DNA of 64,000 bases from Halolamina salifodinae (lineage in GTDB: Archaea > Halobacteriota > Halobacteria > Halobacteriales > Haloferacaceae), in NCBI RefSeq assembly GCF_017874235.1, contig NZ_JAGGLC010000004.1, forward strand, positions 62,001-126,000, in the 5' to 3' direction. How positions within the stretch are numbered: position 1 is the first letter of the stretch; each line of letters begins with the position of its first letter. The position numbers were made by a program, and so were the translations under genes. This document shows, one piece after another, positions 34,419 to 42,385 of this stretch. Below the pieces are notes generated by a model. That model saw only the letters and a program-made list of their open reading frames with translations, was not told where the DNA came from and did no database searches.

Positions 34419-35171
34419 TCACCCGTGTCGGACCAGTTCGCCGTCCTCGTCGACGAGCAGGCCGTACTCCTCGATCAGTTCGGTGGTGAACGCCGGCACC
34501 ACACGCTCGGCAGCGACGCGGGCGCGGATCTCCGCGACCACGCTCGCGAGTTCCTCGCCGGTCCGGACTGTCGGCTGGGTCGGGATGAACTCGGTATCGT
34601 GGCCGGCGCCGCGGGCCAACTCCGCGAGCGTGTTCAGCACCGGTGGCGTCATCGACTCCGAGAAGTCGACAGTGTCGGTGAAGCCGGCGTAGTACACCGA
34701 GCCACCGGTGCCGGGGCCGAGCACGACCTCGTTCGCCCGGAGCTTCATCGCCGAGGAGTCGATCACCGTGCGGGTGACAAAGGGGGTGTTGCCGGGGAGT
34801 ACCGCGACGGAGCCGACTTCCTCCTCATCGCGGAGCAGATGGGTGACCGTGTTGCCGACGCGGGCGCTGGCCGTCGAACCGACCTGTGGCTCGAAGCGGA
34901 CGTTTCCCACGTCCTCCAGCGCCTCGGCAGCGAGCGCGCGGATCTCTGCCTCGGTCGGGACCTCGGTCTGGTGCTCCTCGTCGAGCAGTTCGCCCGGGAG
35001 GTAGTTCACCAGCAGGTCGGCGCCGGAGCGCTCGACGGCCCGCATGGCGTCCTTGTCCATCGCGGCCGCGAGTTCGGCGACCTCCTCTGCGTTCAGCGGG
35101 CTTGTCGCAGCGAGGTCCGGGAAGCGAACCCCGGGCCGTGGCGGATCGGCGAGTAGCGCGACGACAGTCAT
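34419..35171 (-). CDS. GT-A-fold transferase-like protein (DUF2064-like)
   Basis: 250 residues from ATG 35171, where coding-like sequence MTVVALLADPPRPGVRFPDL begins. The pattern of an N-terminal nucleotide-binding strand, DKDAMRAVERSGADLLVNYL and the later ANEVVLGPGTGGSVYYAGFT resembles DUF2064/MobA-like nucleotide-sugar or nucleotidyl transferases. The usual Asp-x-Asp metal motif is not obvious, so activity is uncertain. It lies between tRNA-Ser and a small divergent membrane gene. Confidence 0.5.
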   Translation of the reverse strand: MTVVALLADPPRPGVRFPDLAATSPLNAEEVAELAAAMDKDAMRAVERSGADLLVNYLPGELLDEEHQTEVPTEAEIRALAAEALEDVGNVRFEPQVGSTASARVGNTVTHLLRDEEEVGSVAVLPGNTPFVTRTVIDSSAMKLRANEVVLGPGTGGSVYYAGFTDTVDFSESMTPPVLNTLAELARGAGHDTEFIPTQPTVRTGEELASVVAEIRARVAAERVVPAFTTELIEEYGLLVDEDGELVRHG

Positions 35172-35264
35172 GGGCGACTGTCGGCCGGCGACCCGCTTCA
35201 ATCCGGCGGGTCCCGGACGACGACCAGCGCCGCGTTTAAGCGCCCGCCCGCCGACCCTGACAGC

Positions 35265-35468
35265 ATGTTCGGCTCCCGCAGCGCGTTGCTCGTCGCCGGC
35301 GCCGTCTCGGCGCTGTCGCTCGGCGGACTCGCGACGTTCCTCCGACTGCTCCCCGACTCGGCGTCGACGCTCCCCAGCGCGGCGACGTTCGCGCTGGTCG
35401 TCGTCGCCGTCGCGACGGGTGTCGTCGTCGGCAGTCGTGGCGTACCCGACGAAACAAGCTACTGGTAG
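35265..35468 (+). CDS. Small two-helix membrane protein
   Basis: 67 residues. Two hydrophobic helices (ALLVAGAVSALSLGGLATFL and AATFALVVVAVATGVVVGS) are joined by a short loop. Divergent from the DUF2064-like gene with 93 nt between starts. No family is recognised. The IS region begins about 100 nt past its stop. Confidence 0.6.
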   Translation: MFGSRSALLVAGAVSALSLGGLATFLRLLPDSASTLPSAATFALVVVAVATGVVVGSRGVPDETSYW

Positions 35469-35659
35469 CTGGGGCGGCACGACACAGCCGCGGCATCACG
35501 CTCCGTGGCCGGAGCACGGCGGCTCCGGCGGGTCGCGTCGCGGCTGAGTTATACAGAGCAAGGAGAATACCCGCGCCTTTAGGCGCGGGATGAATCCGAC
35601 AATGCTCGCCACGTCCCACCGTGCGATTGCACGGCTGGATATTCCACGCTCTCACGAAA

Positions 35660-35667
35660 ATAAGTAG
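35660..35667. repeat. Target-site duplication of the IS6 element, left copy
   Basis: ATAAGTAG is immediately outside the left inverted repeat and is identical to 36413-36420. Eight bases is the duplication length of the IS6 family. Confidence 0.9.
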
Positions 35668-36412
35668 GGCACTGTCTAGTTAAGCACGGCTTCAGCTGGC
35701 GTTCGTCCGTCAAGTGATTGGTGCGGTCTCTGGCGGTTGTAGTAGTGCATGAACTGTTCAAACCATTCGCGTGCGCTCGCCCGACTGCCGACCCACGAGT
35801 TGTGGAAACGGTCGATACGCATTTTGAGGGTGTGAAACCACTTTTCGATGAGGTTTCGGTCTGTATAGTCAACCCGACCGTTGAGTCCTAAGCGAGAGAG
35901 GGCAGTCCGATAGCCGAACTGGTCAACGAGAAACACAGCGTCTGAGAGGTCGTGTTTCTCACGGAGTCCGTGAATGAACGCAGCCGCTGGATCGGTACCG
36001 TGCCGTCCGAACAGCTCCACGTCAAGGATCAACTTTGTATCGAGGTCTATTGCAGCGTACAGCCAAGACCATTCGCCGTTAATCTTGATAGCGGTCTCGT
36101 CAACCGCGACCCGCGACGGCTGCGCTGTCGGCGGGTCGCCGACGTTATCAGCGACTCGGTGAACCCACTGGCAAATTGCTTGATGTGAACGTTCAACGCC
36201 GAATAATCGGAGAATTTCTTTCGTTTCTCGAAGCGAACAGCCGGTCGCGTGGAGCCGGACGGCGAACGCCCTGACGGGCGTCGCCGTCCGCTCTCGCTCC
36301 CAACATTCAAGATTCGCTGTGTTCAACGTCTCTTTGAGCAGTTCTTGGTCGAGCATAAACACCGAAACCAACGAACTGCTCACTTCTCAAACTGGCTTAA
36401 CTAGACAATGCC
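35668..36412 (-). mobile_element. IS6-family insertion sequence
   Basis: 745 bp, bounded by 18-bp inverted repeats (35668-35685 GGCACTGTCTAGTTAAGC; 36395-36412, GGCATTGTCTAGTTAAGC when read on the minus strand; one mismatch). It carries one transposase gene and is flanked by a perfect 8-bp duplication. This indicates a direct, fairly recent insertion with no later rearrangement. Confidence 0.95.
35676..36356 (-). CDS. IS6-family DDE transposase
   Basis: 226 residues from ATG 36356; a GTG nine codons upstream is possible. The N-terminal part is helix-turn-helix (CSLRETKEILRLFGVERSHQ). The DDE residues are Asp in VAVDETAIKINGEW, Asp in VFLVDQFGYR and Glu in RNLIEKWFHTLKMRI, with the IS6 end YYNRQRPHQSLDGRTPAE. 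The stop codon is within about 8 bp of the left inverted repeat. The gene is complete, so the element may still be active. Confidence 0.93.
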   Translation of the reverse strand: MLDQELLKETLNTANLECWERERTATPVRAFAVRLHATGCSLRETKEILRLFGVERSHQAICQWVHRVADNVGDPPTAQPSRVAVDETAIKINGEWSWLYAAIDLDTKLILDVELFGRHGTDPAAAFIHGLREKHDLSDAVFLVDQFGYRTALSRLGLNGRVDYTDRNLIEKWFHTLKMRIDRFHNSWVGSRASAREWFEQFMHYYNRQRPHQSLDGRTPAEAVLN

Positions 36413-36420
36413 ATAAGTAG
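36413..36420. repeat. Target-site duplication of the IS6 element, right copy
   Basis: ATAAGTAG, identical to 35660-35667, adjoins the right inverted repeat and lies 31 nt before the tnpB start codon. Confidence 0.9.
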
Positions 36421-36451
36421 TATTATGTAAGCCTGACAGCATACGTTATGT

Positions 36452-37735
36452 ATGGCGATAGAGGTCGTGGACAGGACCGTCGTTGCTTCCATTCAGAACC
36501 AGCAACAAGTCCAACCTGACCTCGACGCGCTCGGATTCGCCGCCAGCAAACTCTGGAACGTCGGTCGCTGGACCTGCGACCGCGTTTGGAACGAAACTGG
36601 CCACATCCCCGAAGAAGACGACTTGAAATCCTACCTGAAAGCCCACGAACGCTACGCCGACTTGCACTCGCAATCGAGTCAGCGCGTTCTCGAAGAACTC
36701 GCTGAAGCGTTCGACGGCTGGACCAGCAAACGCCAAAACGGGGACTCGAAAGCGAACCCGCCCGGCTACCGCAAACACAACGACGACCACCCGCGTTCGA
36801 CGGTCACGTTCAAACAGAAAGGCTTCAAAGTCGATACCAAGTTCGGCAGGGTCCGCCTCTCCAAAGGCCGAAACCTGAAAGAACACTACTCCGACTTCAT
36901 CCTCTGCGACATCAAGACACGACCAGACGTGGACTTAGAAGACGTACAAAGCGTCCAACAAGTCCGCGCCGTCTGGAACACGGTGAGGAACGAGTGGAAA
37001 CTCCACCTCGTCTGCAAAATCGAGGTTGAAGTCCCCGAATCGCCCGGCGAGAAAACCGTGGGGATTGACCTCGGCGTGAACAACTTCGCCGCACTCGCCT
37101 ACGAGGACGGCTTCGCGGAGTTGTACCCGTTGGACTGCTTGAAACAGGACGATTACTATTACAGCAAGCATATCGCTCGCTGTGACGACTCATCCTCTGA
37201 ACGGGCCACGCGATTGAACGAGAAGAAAGCCAATCGTCGTACCCATTACTTCCACGCGCTCTCCAAACATATTGTCGAACGATGTGTCGAAGAGGACGTT
37301 GGAACGATTGCCATCGGTGAACTTGGTGGCGTTCGTGAGGATAAGAACGGGAATGTGAAGGATTGGGGCAAGCATGGGAACCTCGACTTGCACTCGTGGG
37401 CGTTTGACCGATTCACGTCACTGCTTGAATACAAGGCTGAAGCCGAGGGCATCACGGTTGAGCGTGTTTCAGAGCGCGATACGTCGAAATCGTGTTCGGG
37501 TTGTGGTCGTTCTCGCAAAGCGAATCGTGTGGAGCGAGGACTGTACGTGTGCGATTCGTGTGAACTGGTGGCTAACGCGGACGTGAATGGAGCGGAGAAC
37601 ATTAGACGGAAAGTACCTCCGAGTCTCGCCTGTGATGGGGGAGATAGGAGTAACGGCTGGTTGGCACAGCCATCGACTTTCGTGTTCGATTCAGAGAGCG
37701 GTTCGTTTGAACCGCGAGAACACGAAGGCTCGTAA
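36452..37735 (+). CDS. tnpB: TnpB, RNA-guided nuclease of the tnpB-only element
   Basis: 427 residues. RuvC residues are Asp in VGIDLGVNNFAALA, Glu in IAIGELGGVRED and Asp in NADVNGAENIRR. The zinc finger has C-x2-C twice (CSGCGRSRKA; VCDSCELV). It is only distantly similar to the TnpB at 468-1703. Codons are less GC-rich than those of neighbouring chromosomal genes. The IS6 insertion ends 39 nt before its ATG and probably removed or replaced its promoter. The sequence just past the right hairpin would supply the omega-RNA guide, which here begins in the 3' end of the udg gene. Confidence 0.93.
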   Translation: MAIEVVDRTVVASIQNQQQVQPDLDALGFAASKLWNVGRWTCDRVWNETGHIPEEDDLKSYLKAHERYADLHSQSSQRVLEELAEAFDGWTSKRQNGDSKANPPGYRKHNDDHPRSTVTFKQKGFKVDTKFGRVRLSKGRNLKEHYSDFILCDIKTRPDVDLEDVQSVQQVRAVWNTVRNEWKLHLVCKIEVEVPESPGEKTVGIDLGVNNFAALAYEDGFAELYPLDCLKQDDYYYSKHIARCDDSSSERATRLNEKKANRRTHYFHALSKHIVERCVEEDVGTIAIGELGGVREDKNGNVKDWGKHGNLDLHSWAFDRFTSLLEYKAEAEGITVERVSERDTSKSCSGCGRSRKANRVERGLYVCDSCELVANADVNGAENIRRKVPPSLACDGGDRSNGWLAQPSTFVFDSESGSFEPREHEGS

Positions 37736-37801
37736 ACCCTAATATCCCAAACCAGCGGCGCGATACCGTGGGATTCCCGCGTGTTCACGCGCGGGAGGAT
37801 G

Positions 37802-38488
37802 TCAACGGCTCTGCCGTCCCTTTGTCTGCCGATAGTCCCGCGAGAAGACGTTCTCTTTCACGTGCTCGACGAACTCGGCTTCCTGGGCGTCGGTCTGCTC
37901 GGCGGGCGGGATCATCGGCACCAACTCGAACCCCCGGCCCCGCACCGTCGTCGCGTGTTCCGCGGCGGCGTCGAAGCTGTCGGGCGCGCGGGTGGTGTAC
38001 TCGACGGCCAACTCCCGCAGCACTCGGTCGCCGATGGGGACGATGATCTCGGGGTTGATCATCCGGAGTTCCGCGTTCAGGAACGGCTCGCAGTTCCGGA
38101 CCTCGTCGTCGCTGGCCGTCCGCTCTGGGTGGCGACAGCGCGAGAGATAGGTCAGGTAGGCGTTCTGAATATCCGGTTCGGAGACGTCACCAGAACTCGG
38201 AGAGTTCTGGTTGCCCGCAGAGCTTCGCTCTGCGACATCGGGCGCCGAGCGCGAGAAGCCGAGTTCGCCGAGAATTCGTTGGATGCGCTCGCCCGCCGCG
38301 TCGCCGGTGAAGGGGACGCCCGTGGCTTCGGCGCCCGCCGAGGGAGCCTCGCCGAGGAAGACGAACTCCCCGCCGGCGTCGCCGTAGCCGTGGACCACGT
38401 GCTCGCGGCAGTCAGCCAGCGCCGGGCAGTTCCGGCAGTCCTCGTCCATGCTGAACGGGTTTGCGAGGGTGTCCTGGTGGGCGTCCAC
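37802..38488 (-). CDS. udg: Family 4-type uracil-DNA glycosylase with palindromic in-frame insert
   Basis: 228 residues. It removes uracil from DNA. The iron-sulphur Cys (DCRNCPALADC and, later, SRCRHPERTASDDEVRNC) and the active-site loop FLGEAPSAGAEATGVPFTGD are present, with PEIIVPIGDRVLRELA further on. Residues about 85-102 (AERSSAGNQNSPSSGDV) come from the double-palindrome unit at 38183-38234, just before the strand AYLTYLSRC. The last codons run into the right end of the tnpB element, whose terminal bases provide the TGA stop. Confidence 0.9.
   Translation of the reverse strand: MDAHQDTLANPFSMDEDCRNCPALADCREHVVHGYGDAGGEFVFLGEAPSAGAEATGVPFTGDAAGERIQRILGELGFSRSAPDVAERSSAGNQNSPSSGDVSEPDIQNAYLTYLSRCRHPERTASDDEVRNCEPFLNAELRMINPEIIVPIGDRVLRELAVEYTTRAPDSFDAAAEHATTVRGRGFELVPMIPPAEQTDAQEAEFVEHVKENVFSRDYRQTKGRQSR
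38183..38234 (-). repeat. Double-palindrome coding insert, copy B
   Basis: 52 bp. Reading on the minus strand, hairpin 1 has 8-bp arms CGCAGAGC/GCTCTGCG with loop GAA; after a 5-nt linker, hairpin 2 has arms CCAGAACTC/GAGTTCTGG with loop TCC; the end is TGACGTC. Arms of hairpin 1 differ from the other copies on both sides, so pairing is preserved. Confidence 0.85.
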
Positions 38489-38899
38489 GATTCGATGTGA
38501 GGTGTGGCGACCGAAAAACGGTTCGCTAATTCGGTGGCTGATTGCTCGGTGGGTGTAATATCGCGTTTGAGGCTACGGAGGACGCCGATTCAGCGACCGC
38601 GAACATCACCGCGGAGTTCCCTTGGCAAATTGGACCGCGCCGCAACCGCTGCCGGCGGTGGCGCGCGAAGCGTTCGCGTCAACGGGCGCGAACCAAGCGC
38701 GAGGGTCCCGCGAGCGGTAGCGAGTGGGGCCACGAGGGAGCTTGCTCCCTCGGAGGGTGAGCGAGGGGTAAGCCCGAGCGAGTCGGCTGGGGAGGCTGTG
38801 GCCTGTGCGGGGCAGTGCGGTCACAAGTGGTCAACGATAGTCCTGCTGTTGCTGGTAGTGTTGCCAGACGCACCCACCAAAACACCCCTCAAAACCGCT
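38489..38899. other. Intergenic region holding copy 1 of a large dispersed repeat
   Basis: No gene is supported. The 168-bp core 38663-38830 matches 59032-59199 in the same orientation and with the same length. Inside it is the palindrome GAGGGAGC/GCTCCCTC. The left arm (38595-38628) matches the reverse complement of the right arm of copy 2, and the right arm (about 38825-38866) matches the reverse complement of the left arm of copy 2. Short open frames here are by-products of the repeat. Confidence 0.75.
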
Positions 38900-39199
38900 C
38901 TACTCGTCATCACGACCGCGATCCAGCCCACCCTGCGCCTTGATGTCCATGATGTGGCGCATGTTCAGGTAGATCTCGGCCGGCGACGTCTCCTCGCCCT
39001 CCTTGTACAGATCCGACACCCGGTACAGGAACGCCGACACCTGCGACGCCTCCGAGGAGTCGTCGCGGGCGCGGATCTCGTCGGCGACCTCCCGGAGCAC
39101 CTCCCGCTTTTCGGTGTCCTCCGGGAACGTCGACTCGGAGTCGGGCGCCATCTGCCAGTCTGGCTCGTCGCCGTCCGTTTCGCCGTTCTCACCAGCCAT
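38900..39199 (-). CDS. Conserved-looking small acidic protein
   Basis: 99 residues. After an acidic disordered start, the stretch KREVLREVADEIRARDDSSE and YLNMRHIMDIKAQGGLDRGR is helical. The gene overlaps the end of the Mrp gene by 11 bp and is surely in its operon. I do not recognise a named family. Its position suggests work linked to iron-sulphur cluster delivery, but that is only inference from context. Confidence 0.7.
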   Translation of the reverse strand: MAGENGETDGDEPDWQMAPDSESTFPEDTEKREVLREVADEIRARDDSSEASQVSAFLYRVSDLYKEGEETSPAEIYLNMRHIMDIKAQGGLDRGRDDE

Positions 39200-40232
39200 G
39201 CTGCTGCACGCTCTGCCGGCGGATCACGCCGACGTTGTTGGCGACGTTCTCGGTCAGCACGCGGAACGCGTCGGCGGTCTCGCCCTCCCGCAGCACGACC
39301 GGCTTCCCCTCGTCGCCGCCCTGGCGGATCGACGGGTCCAGCGGGATGCCGCCGAGGAACGGCAGGTCGTTCTCCTCGGCGAGTTCGCGGCCGCCACCCT
39401 CGCCGAAGATCTGGTGCTGGCTGCCACAGTCCGGGCAGTGGAACGAGGACATGTTCTCGGCGATGCCGAGCACCGGCGTCTCGTGCTTGCCGAACATCCG
39501 CAGCCCCTTCCGCGCGTCGTCGACGGCGACGCCCTGCGGCGTCGTGACGACGACGGAGCCAGTCAGCGGCAGCGTCTGGAGGATGGTCAGCTGCGTGTCA
39601 CCCGTGCCCGGCGGCAGGTCGAGCACCATGTAGTCCAGTTCGCCCCACTCCACGTCCTCGACCAGTTGGGTCAGGAGCTTATGCACCATCGGGCCACGCC
39701 AGATGACGGGGTCGTCCTCGCCGGAGAGGAACGCCATCGACATCAGCTTCACACCGAACTTCTCGGGCGGGATGATGGTGTCCGAGTCCGTGGCACGGGG
39801 CGCCTCGTCGGCGTCGAGCATCCGGGGGACGTTCGGGCCGTAGACGTCGGCGTCGAACAGGCCCACGTTGGCGCCGAGTTTCGAGAGGCCGGCGGCGATG
39901 TTGACCGCCATCGTCGACTTGCCGACCCCACCTTTCCCGGAGGCGACGGCGATGATGTTCTTCACGCCCGGGAGCACCTGATCCTCCTCGGCAGTGTCGT
40001 CCGGGATGTTCGCCGAGAGTTCGACCTCGAGGCCGGCGTCCTGAAGCGTCTCCCGGACCTCGGCGGCGATGGCCGACTCGTGGGGGGCGTACGGCGCACC
40101 CAGCGCGAGCGATATCTTCGCGGTTCCCTCTTCGACCTCGATGGCGTTGACGAGTCCCAGCGAGACGAGGTCGTCGCCCAGCGCCGGGTCCTCGACCTCC
40201 GCGAGCAGGTCGCGTACGGCGGCTTCGTCCAT
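39189..40232 (-). CDS. Mrp/NBP35-family iron-sulphur carrier ATPase
   Basis: 347 residues. An N-terminal DUF59/MIP18-like domain (DEAAVRDLLAEVEDPALGDD, about 2-85) is fused to a MinD-like P-loop ATPase. The deviant Walker A is IAVASGKGGVGKSTMAVNIA (about 95-114), followed by LFDADVYGPNVPRMLD and the switch VLDLPPGTGDTQLTI. The C-x2-C pair FHCPDCGSQHQIFG is the cluster-binding site at the dimer interface. These proteins assemble and transfer 4Fe-4S clusters. It is divergent from moaA, a 4Fe-4S enzyme. Confidence 0.93.
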   Translation of the reverse strand: MDEAAVRDLLAEVEDPALGDDLVSLGLVNAIEVEEGTAKISLALGAPYAPHESAIAAEVRETLQDAGLEVELSANIPDDTAEEDQVLPGVKNIIAVASGKGGVGKSTMAVNIAAGLSKLGANVGLFDADVYGPNVPRMLDADEAPRATDSDTIIPPEKFGVKLMSMAFLSGEDDPVIWRGPMVHKLLTQLVEDVEWGELDYMVLDLPPGTGDTQLTILQTLPLTGSVVVTTPQGVAVDDARKGLRMFGKHETPVLGIAENMSSFHCPDCGSQHQIFGEGGGRELAEENDLPFLGGIPLDPSIRQGGDEGKPVVLREGETADAFRVLTENVANNVGVIRRQSVQQHGW

Positions 40233-40382
40233 AGCTGAGGGAGGTGCGGTCCGCTAATGAGGGTTTTGAAGCCGGCTCCCCGAACCGAACCGCGTCTGGA
40301 ACGATTTCGTACCCATCGACGCCGCCACCGCGAGCGAGATGTAACCATAAGCAGTCACATTTTCGATGCCAGCACCCGGAGG

Positions 40383-40388
40383 CTTAAG
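40383..40388 (+). promoter_or_regulatory. TATA box of moaA
   Basis: CTTAAG is centred about 27 nt before the moaA ATG at 40413, so the message is probably leaderless; this supports the chosen start over earlier codons in the frame. Confidence 0.5.
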
Positions 40389-40412
40389 CCCATCCGGGCG
40401 CTTCCTCTAGCA

Positions 40413-41447
40413 ATGCCGCTCTCGGACGAGTTCGGTCGTGAGGTCACGGGGGTCCGTGTGTCACTCACCGACCGGTGTAACTTCGACTGTGTCTACTGTC
40501 ACAACGAGGGGCTGGGCGACACGCGCGGACCGATGGAGCCGGGCGACGACGAGATGGACACCGACGACGTGGTTCGCTTTCTCGAAGTCGTCGCGGAGTA
40601 CGGCGTCGACTCGGTGAAACTCACCGGCGGCGAACCGATGCTCCGACAGGACTTAGAGGAGATCATCCGGCGCACGCCAGACTCGATGGAGGTCTCCATG
40701 ACCACCAACGGCACGTTCCTCCCCGGGCGCGCCGAGGACCTGAAAGAGGCGGGCCTCGACCGCGTGAACGTCTCCCAGGACGCGCTCGACCCCGACGAGT
40801 TCGCCGAGATCACGAAGTCCGGCGCCTACGACAAGGTGATGGAGGGCGTCCAGGCCGCCGTCGACGCCGACCTCGCACCCGTGAAGCTGAACATGGTCGT
40901 GTTCGAACACACCGCGGGCTTCGTCGAGGGGATGGTCGAACACGTCGCCGAGAACGAGGGGCTCCAGCTCCAGCTCATCGAGTACATGCCCGAACTCACG
41001 GGCCGGCCGGAGTGGAACATCGACATCCAGCGCGTCCACGACTGGCTCGCGGACATCGCCGAGCACGTCGAACACCGCGAGATGCACGACCGCAAGCGCT
41101 ACTTCGTCAACCCCGAGACCGCCGACTCCGTGGCGGCCGCGCCCGAGCCGTCCGACCTCGACGGCTTTCAGGGCGGGATGGTCGAAATCGTCGACCCAGT
41201 CGAGAACGCGAACTTCTGTGCCAACTGCGGCCGGGTCCGGGTGACCCACGAGGGCTACCTCAAGGGCTGTCTCAACCGCAACGACGACCTGCAGTCGATG
41301 GGCGAGATGAGCCGCGAGGAGATCCGCGAGGCGTTCGAGCAGGTCGTCGCCGAACGGGTCCCCTACTACGGCGAGTATCTCGTGGAGAACGACCGCGGCG
41401 AGTACGAGATCAACGAGAAGTACATCTCGACCGGCGCCGCGGACTGA
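40413..41447 (+). CDS. moaA: GTP 3',8-cyclase MoaA (molybdenum cofactor synthesis)
   Basis: 344 residues from ATG 40413. It is a radical-SAM enzyme that converts GTP in the first step of molybdopterin synthesis. The radical-SAM cluster is held by C-x3-C-x2-C ([13 protein letters not shown]); the second cluster by C-x2-C and a later Cys ([20 protein letters not shown]). Between them are [17 protein letters not shown] and [15 protein letters not shown]. It usually ends in two glycines in bacteria, but here ends STGAAD, as in many archaea. Confidence 0.95.
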   Translation: MPLSDEFGREVTGVRVSLTDRCNFDCVYCHNEGLGDTRGPMEPGDDEMDTDDVVRFLEVVAEYGVDSVKLTGGEPMLRQDLEEIIRRTPDSMEVSMTTNGTFLPGRAEDLKEAGLDRVNVSQDALDPDEFAEITKSGAYDKVMEGVQAAVDADLAPVKLNMVVFEHTAGFVEGMVEHVAENEGLQLQLIEYMPELTGRPEWNIDIQRVHDWLADIAEHVEHREMHDRKRYFVNPETADSVAAAPEPSDLDGFQGGMVEIVDPVENANFCANCGRVRVTHEGYLKGCLNRNDDLQSMGEMSREEIREAFEQVVAERVPYYGEYLVENDRGEYEINEKYISTGAAD

Positions 41448-41459
41448 GCCGACCGTTAG

Positions 41460-41717
41460 CTAGTTTTCGGAACCGTCGTCGGCTCCCTCCGCGATCTCTG
41501 CTGCCACGTCTTGGACGTACTGCTTGTGTGCTGCCGAGGTCTGGACGTTCTGTGCGGATTCGAGTTGGTCGTTAACGACGGCGTTCTGCTGGGGCCCCCA
41601 TTTCTCCGGTGGTTCGGACTTGATGTACGCCACCCATCGCTTAACCGCCCCAATGCGCTGCTCTCGGTTCCGCTCGTGTTTCTCGCGCAGGTCGTCAGGC
41701 TCGTTTGAGTCGGTCAT
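41460..41717 (-). CDS. Small charged protein, possible partner of the upstream nucleotidyltransferase-like gene
   Basis: 85 residues, highly charged and helical (EKHERNREQRIGAVKRWVAY, then QLESAQNVQTSAAHKQYVQD). It starts inside the end of the upstream gene (23-bp overlap) and is therefore probably co-expressed with it. No family is recognised. The size and coupling would fit one half of a toxin-antitoxin or similar two-gene system. Confidence 0.65.
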   Translation of the reverse strand: MTDSNEPDDLREKHERNREQRIGAVKRWVAYIKSEPPEKWGPQQNAVVNDQLESAQNVQTSAAHKQYVQDVAAEIAEGADDGSEN

Positions 41718-42297
41718 ACTCGCTCTCGACGCCGAGTCGGCGTACCCACTCTTCGAGCCGTGCGACACTAAGGCTTTGCTCGAAAAGGGTGTACAGATGG
41801 ACCGCGTCTTCGAGGTCTTTCTGGGCTCCCAAGTAGAGCTTGTAGGCAATCTGGAGTTCCAACGGGCCGATGGGGATGCTGTGACCGCCAATCTTCGCGG
41901 TAATCGCGTTTGCGAGGGACGCACGGTCGAACTCGTCGCCCACGAACTTCACTTCGAGATGCGGCGTGACCTGATCCTGTGGCGCCACCCAGAGATTATC
42001 GCCGTGTGAGAGCATTTCGTACATCGACGAAAGCGGCATAGCTGCACCCCAGAACCTCTCCTCGTCGAGTCTGGTAGCGAGTCGCTCGATTCTCGTCTCG
42101 TCGGTTTTCTCGATGAGGACAACGACGTCCTCGGTCGAGCGAGCACGTCCTGCAAGAATCGAGACGTATCCAGCGACGTACACGTGTTCGATATCGAACT
42201 CGTACAGGATCTCGGAGAACTCCATCGCCAGTTCGTCGAGGTGGTTCGGCTCGCGGTCAACGAGTAGCGTGCCCCCTCGAAGCTCGATCCCGCCCAT
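41695..42297 (-). CDS. Nucleotidyltransferase-fold-like protein (AbiEii/DUF6036-like)
   Basis: 200 residues from ATG 42297. FDIEHVYVAGYVSILAGRAR followed by STEDVVVLIEK has the layout of a minimal nucleotidyltransferase (G-x-A...R-x-T-x-D-x-D), but the second catalytic Asp is replaced by Val, and the G-G of the first motif by G-Y. Later IGPLELQIAYKLYLGAQKDL and EDAVHLY match the C-terminal pattern of AbiEii-type proteins (K-x-L-x-x-x-x-K-D-x-x-D). It may be an inactive or altered toxin-type nucleotidyltransferase. The small gene overlapping its 3' end is its likely partner. Confidence 0.6.
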   Translation of the reverse strand: MGGIELRGGTLLVDREPNHLDELAMEFSEILYEFDIEHVYVAGYVSILAGRARSTEDVVVLIEKTDETRIERLATRLDEERFWGAAMPLSSMYEMLSHGDNLWVAPQDQVTPHLEVKFVGDEFDRASLANAITAKIGGHSIPIGPLELQIAYKLYLGAQKDLEDAVHLYTLFEQSLSVARLEEWVRRLGVESEYDRLKRA

Positions 42298-42385
42298 ATA
42301 CGCCTCTCGGTTGTCGGGTGGATAAATCGGTCGGGCGACAGTCTGAGAGGGTTCAACGTATCGAGACGAGAGGCTGGCCGATATC

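Larger units (their letters stand above)
35570..37804 (+). mobile_element. tnpB-only (IS1341-type) element interrupted by an IS6-family element
   Basis: The left-end hairpin at 35570-35589 (arms CCCGCGCC/GGCGCGGG) and the right-end hairpin near 37781-37798 (CCCGCG/CGCGGG, then AGGATGTCAAC) bracket one intact tnpB. They resemble the ends of the element at 396-2216, suggesting movement by a TnpA acting in trans. A 745-bp IS6 element sits between the left hairpin and tnpB. Removing it and one copy of its 8-bp duplication restores a continuous 5' region. Confidence 0.75.
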
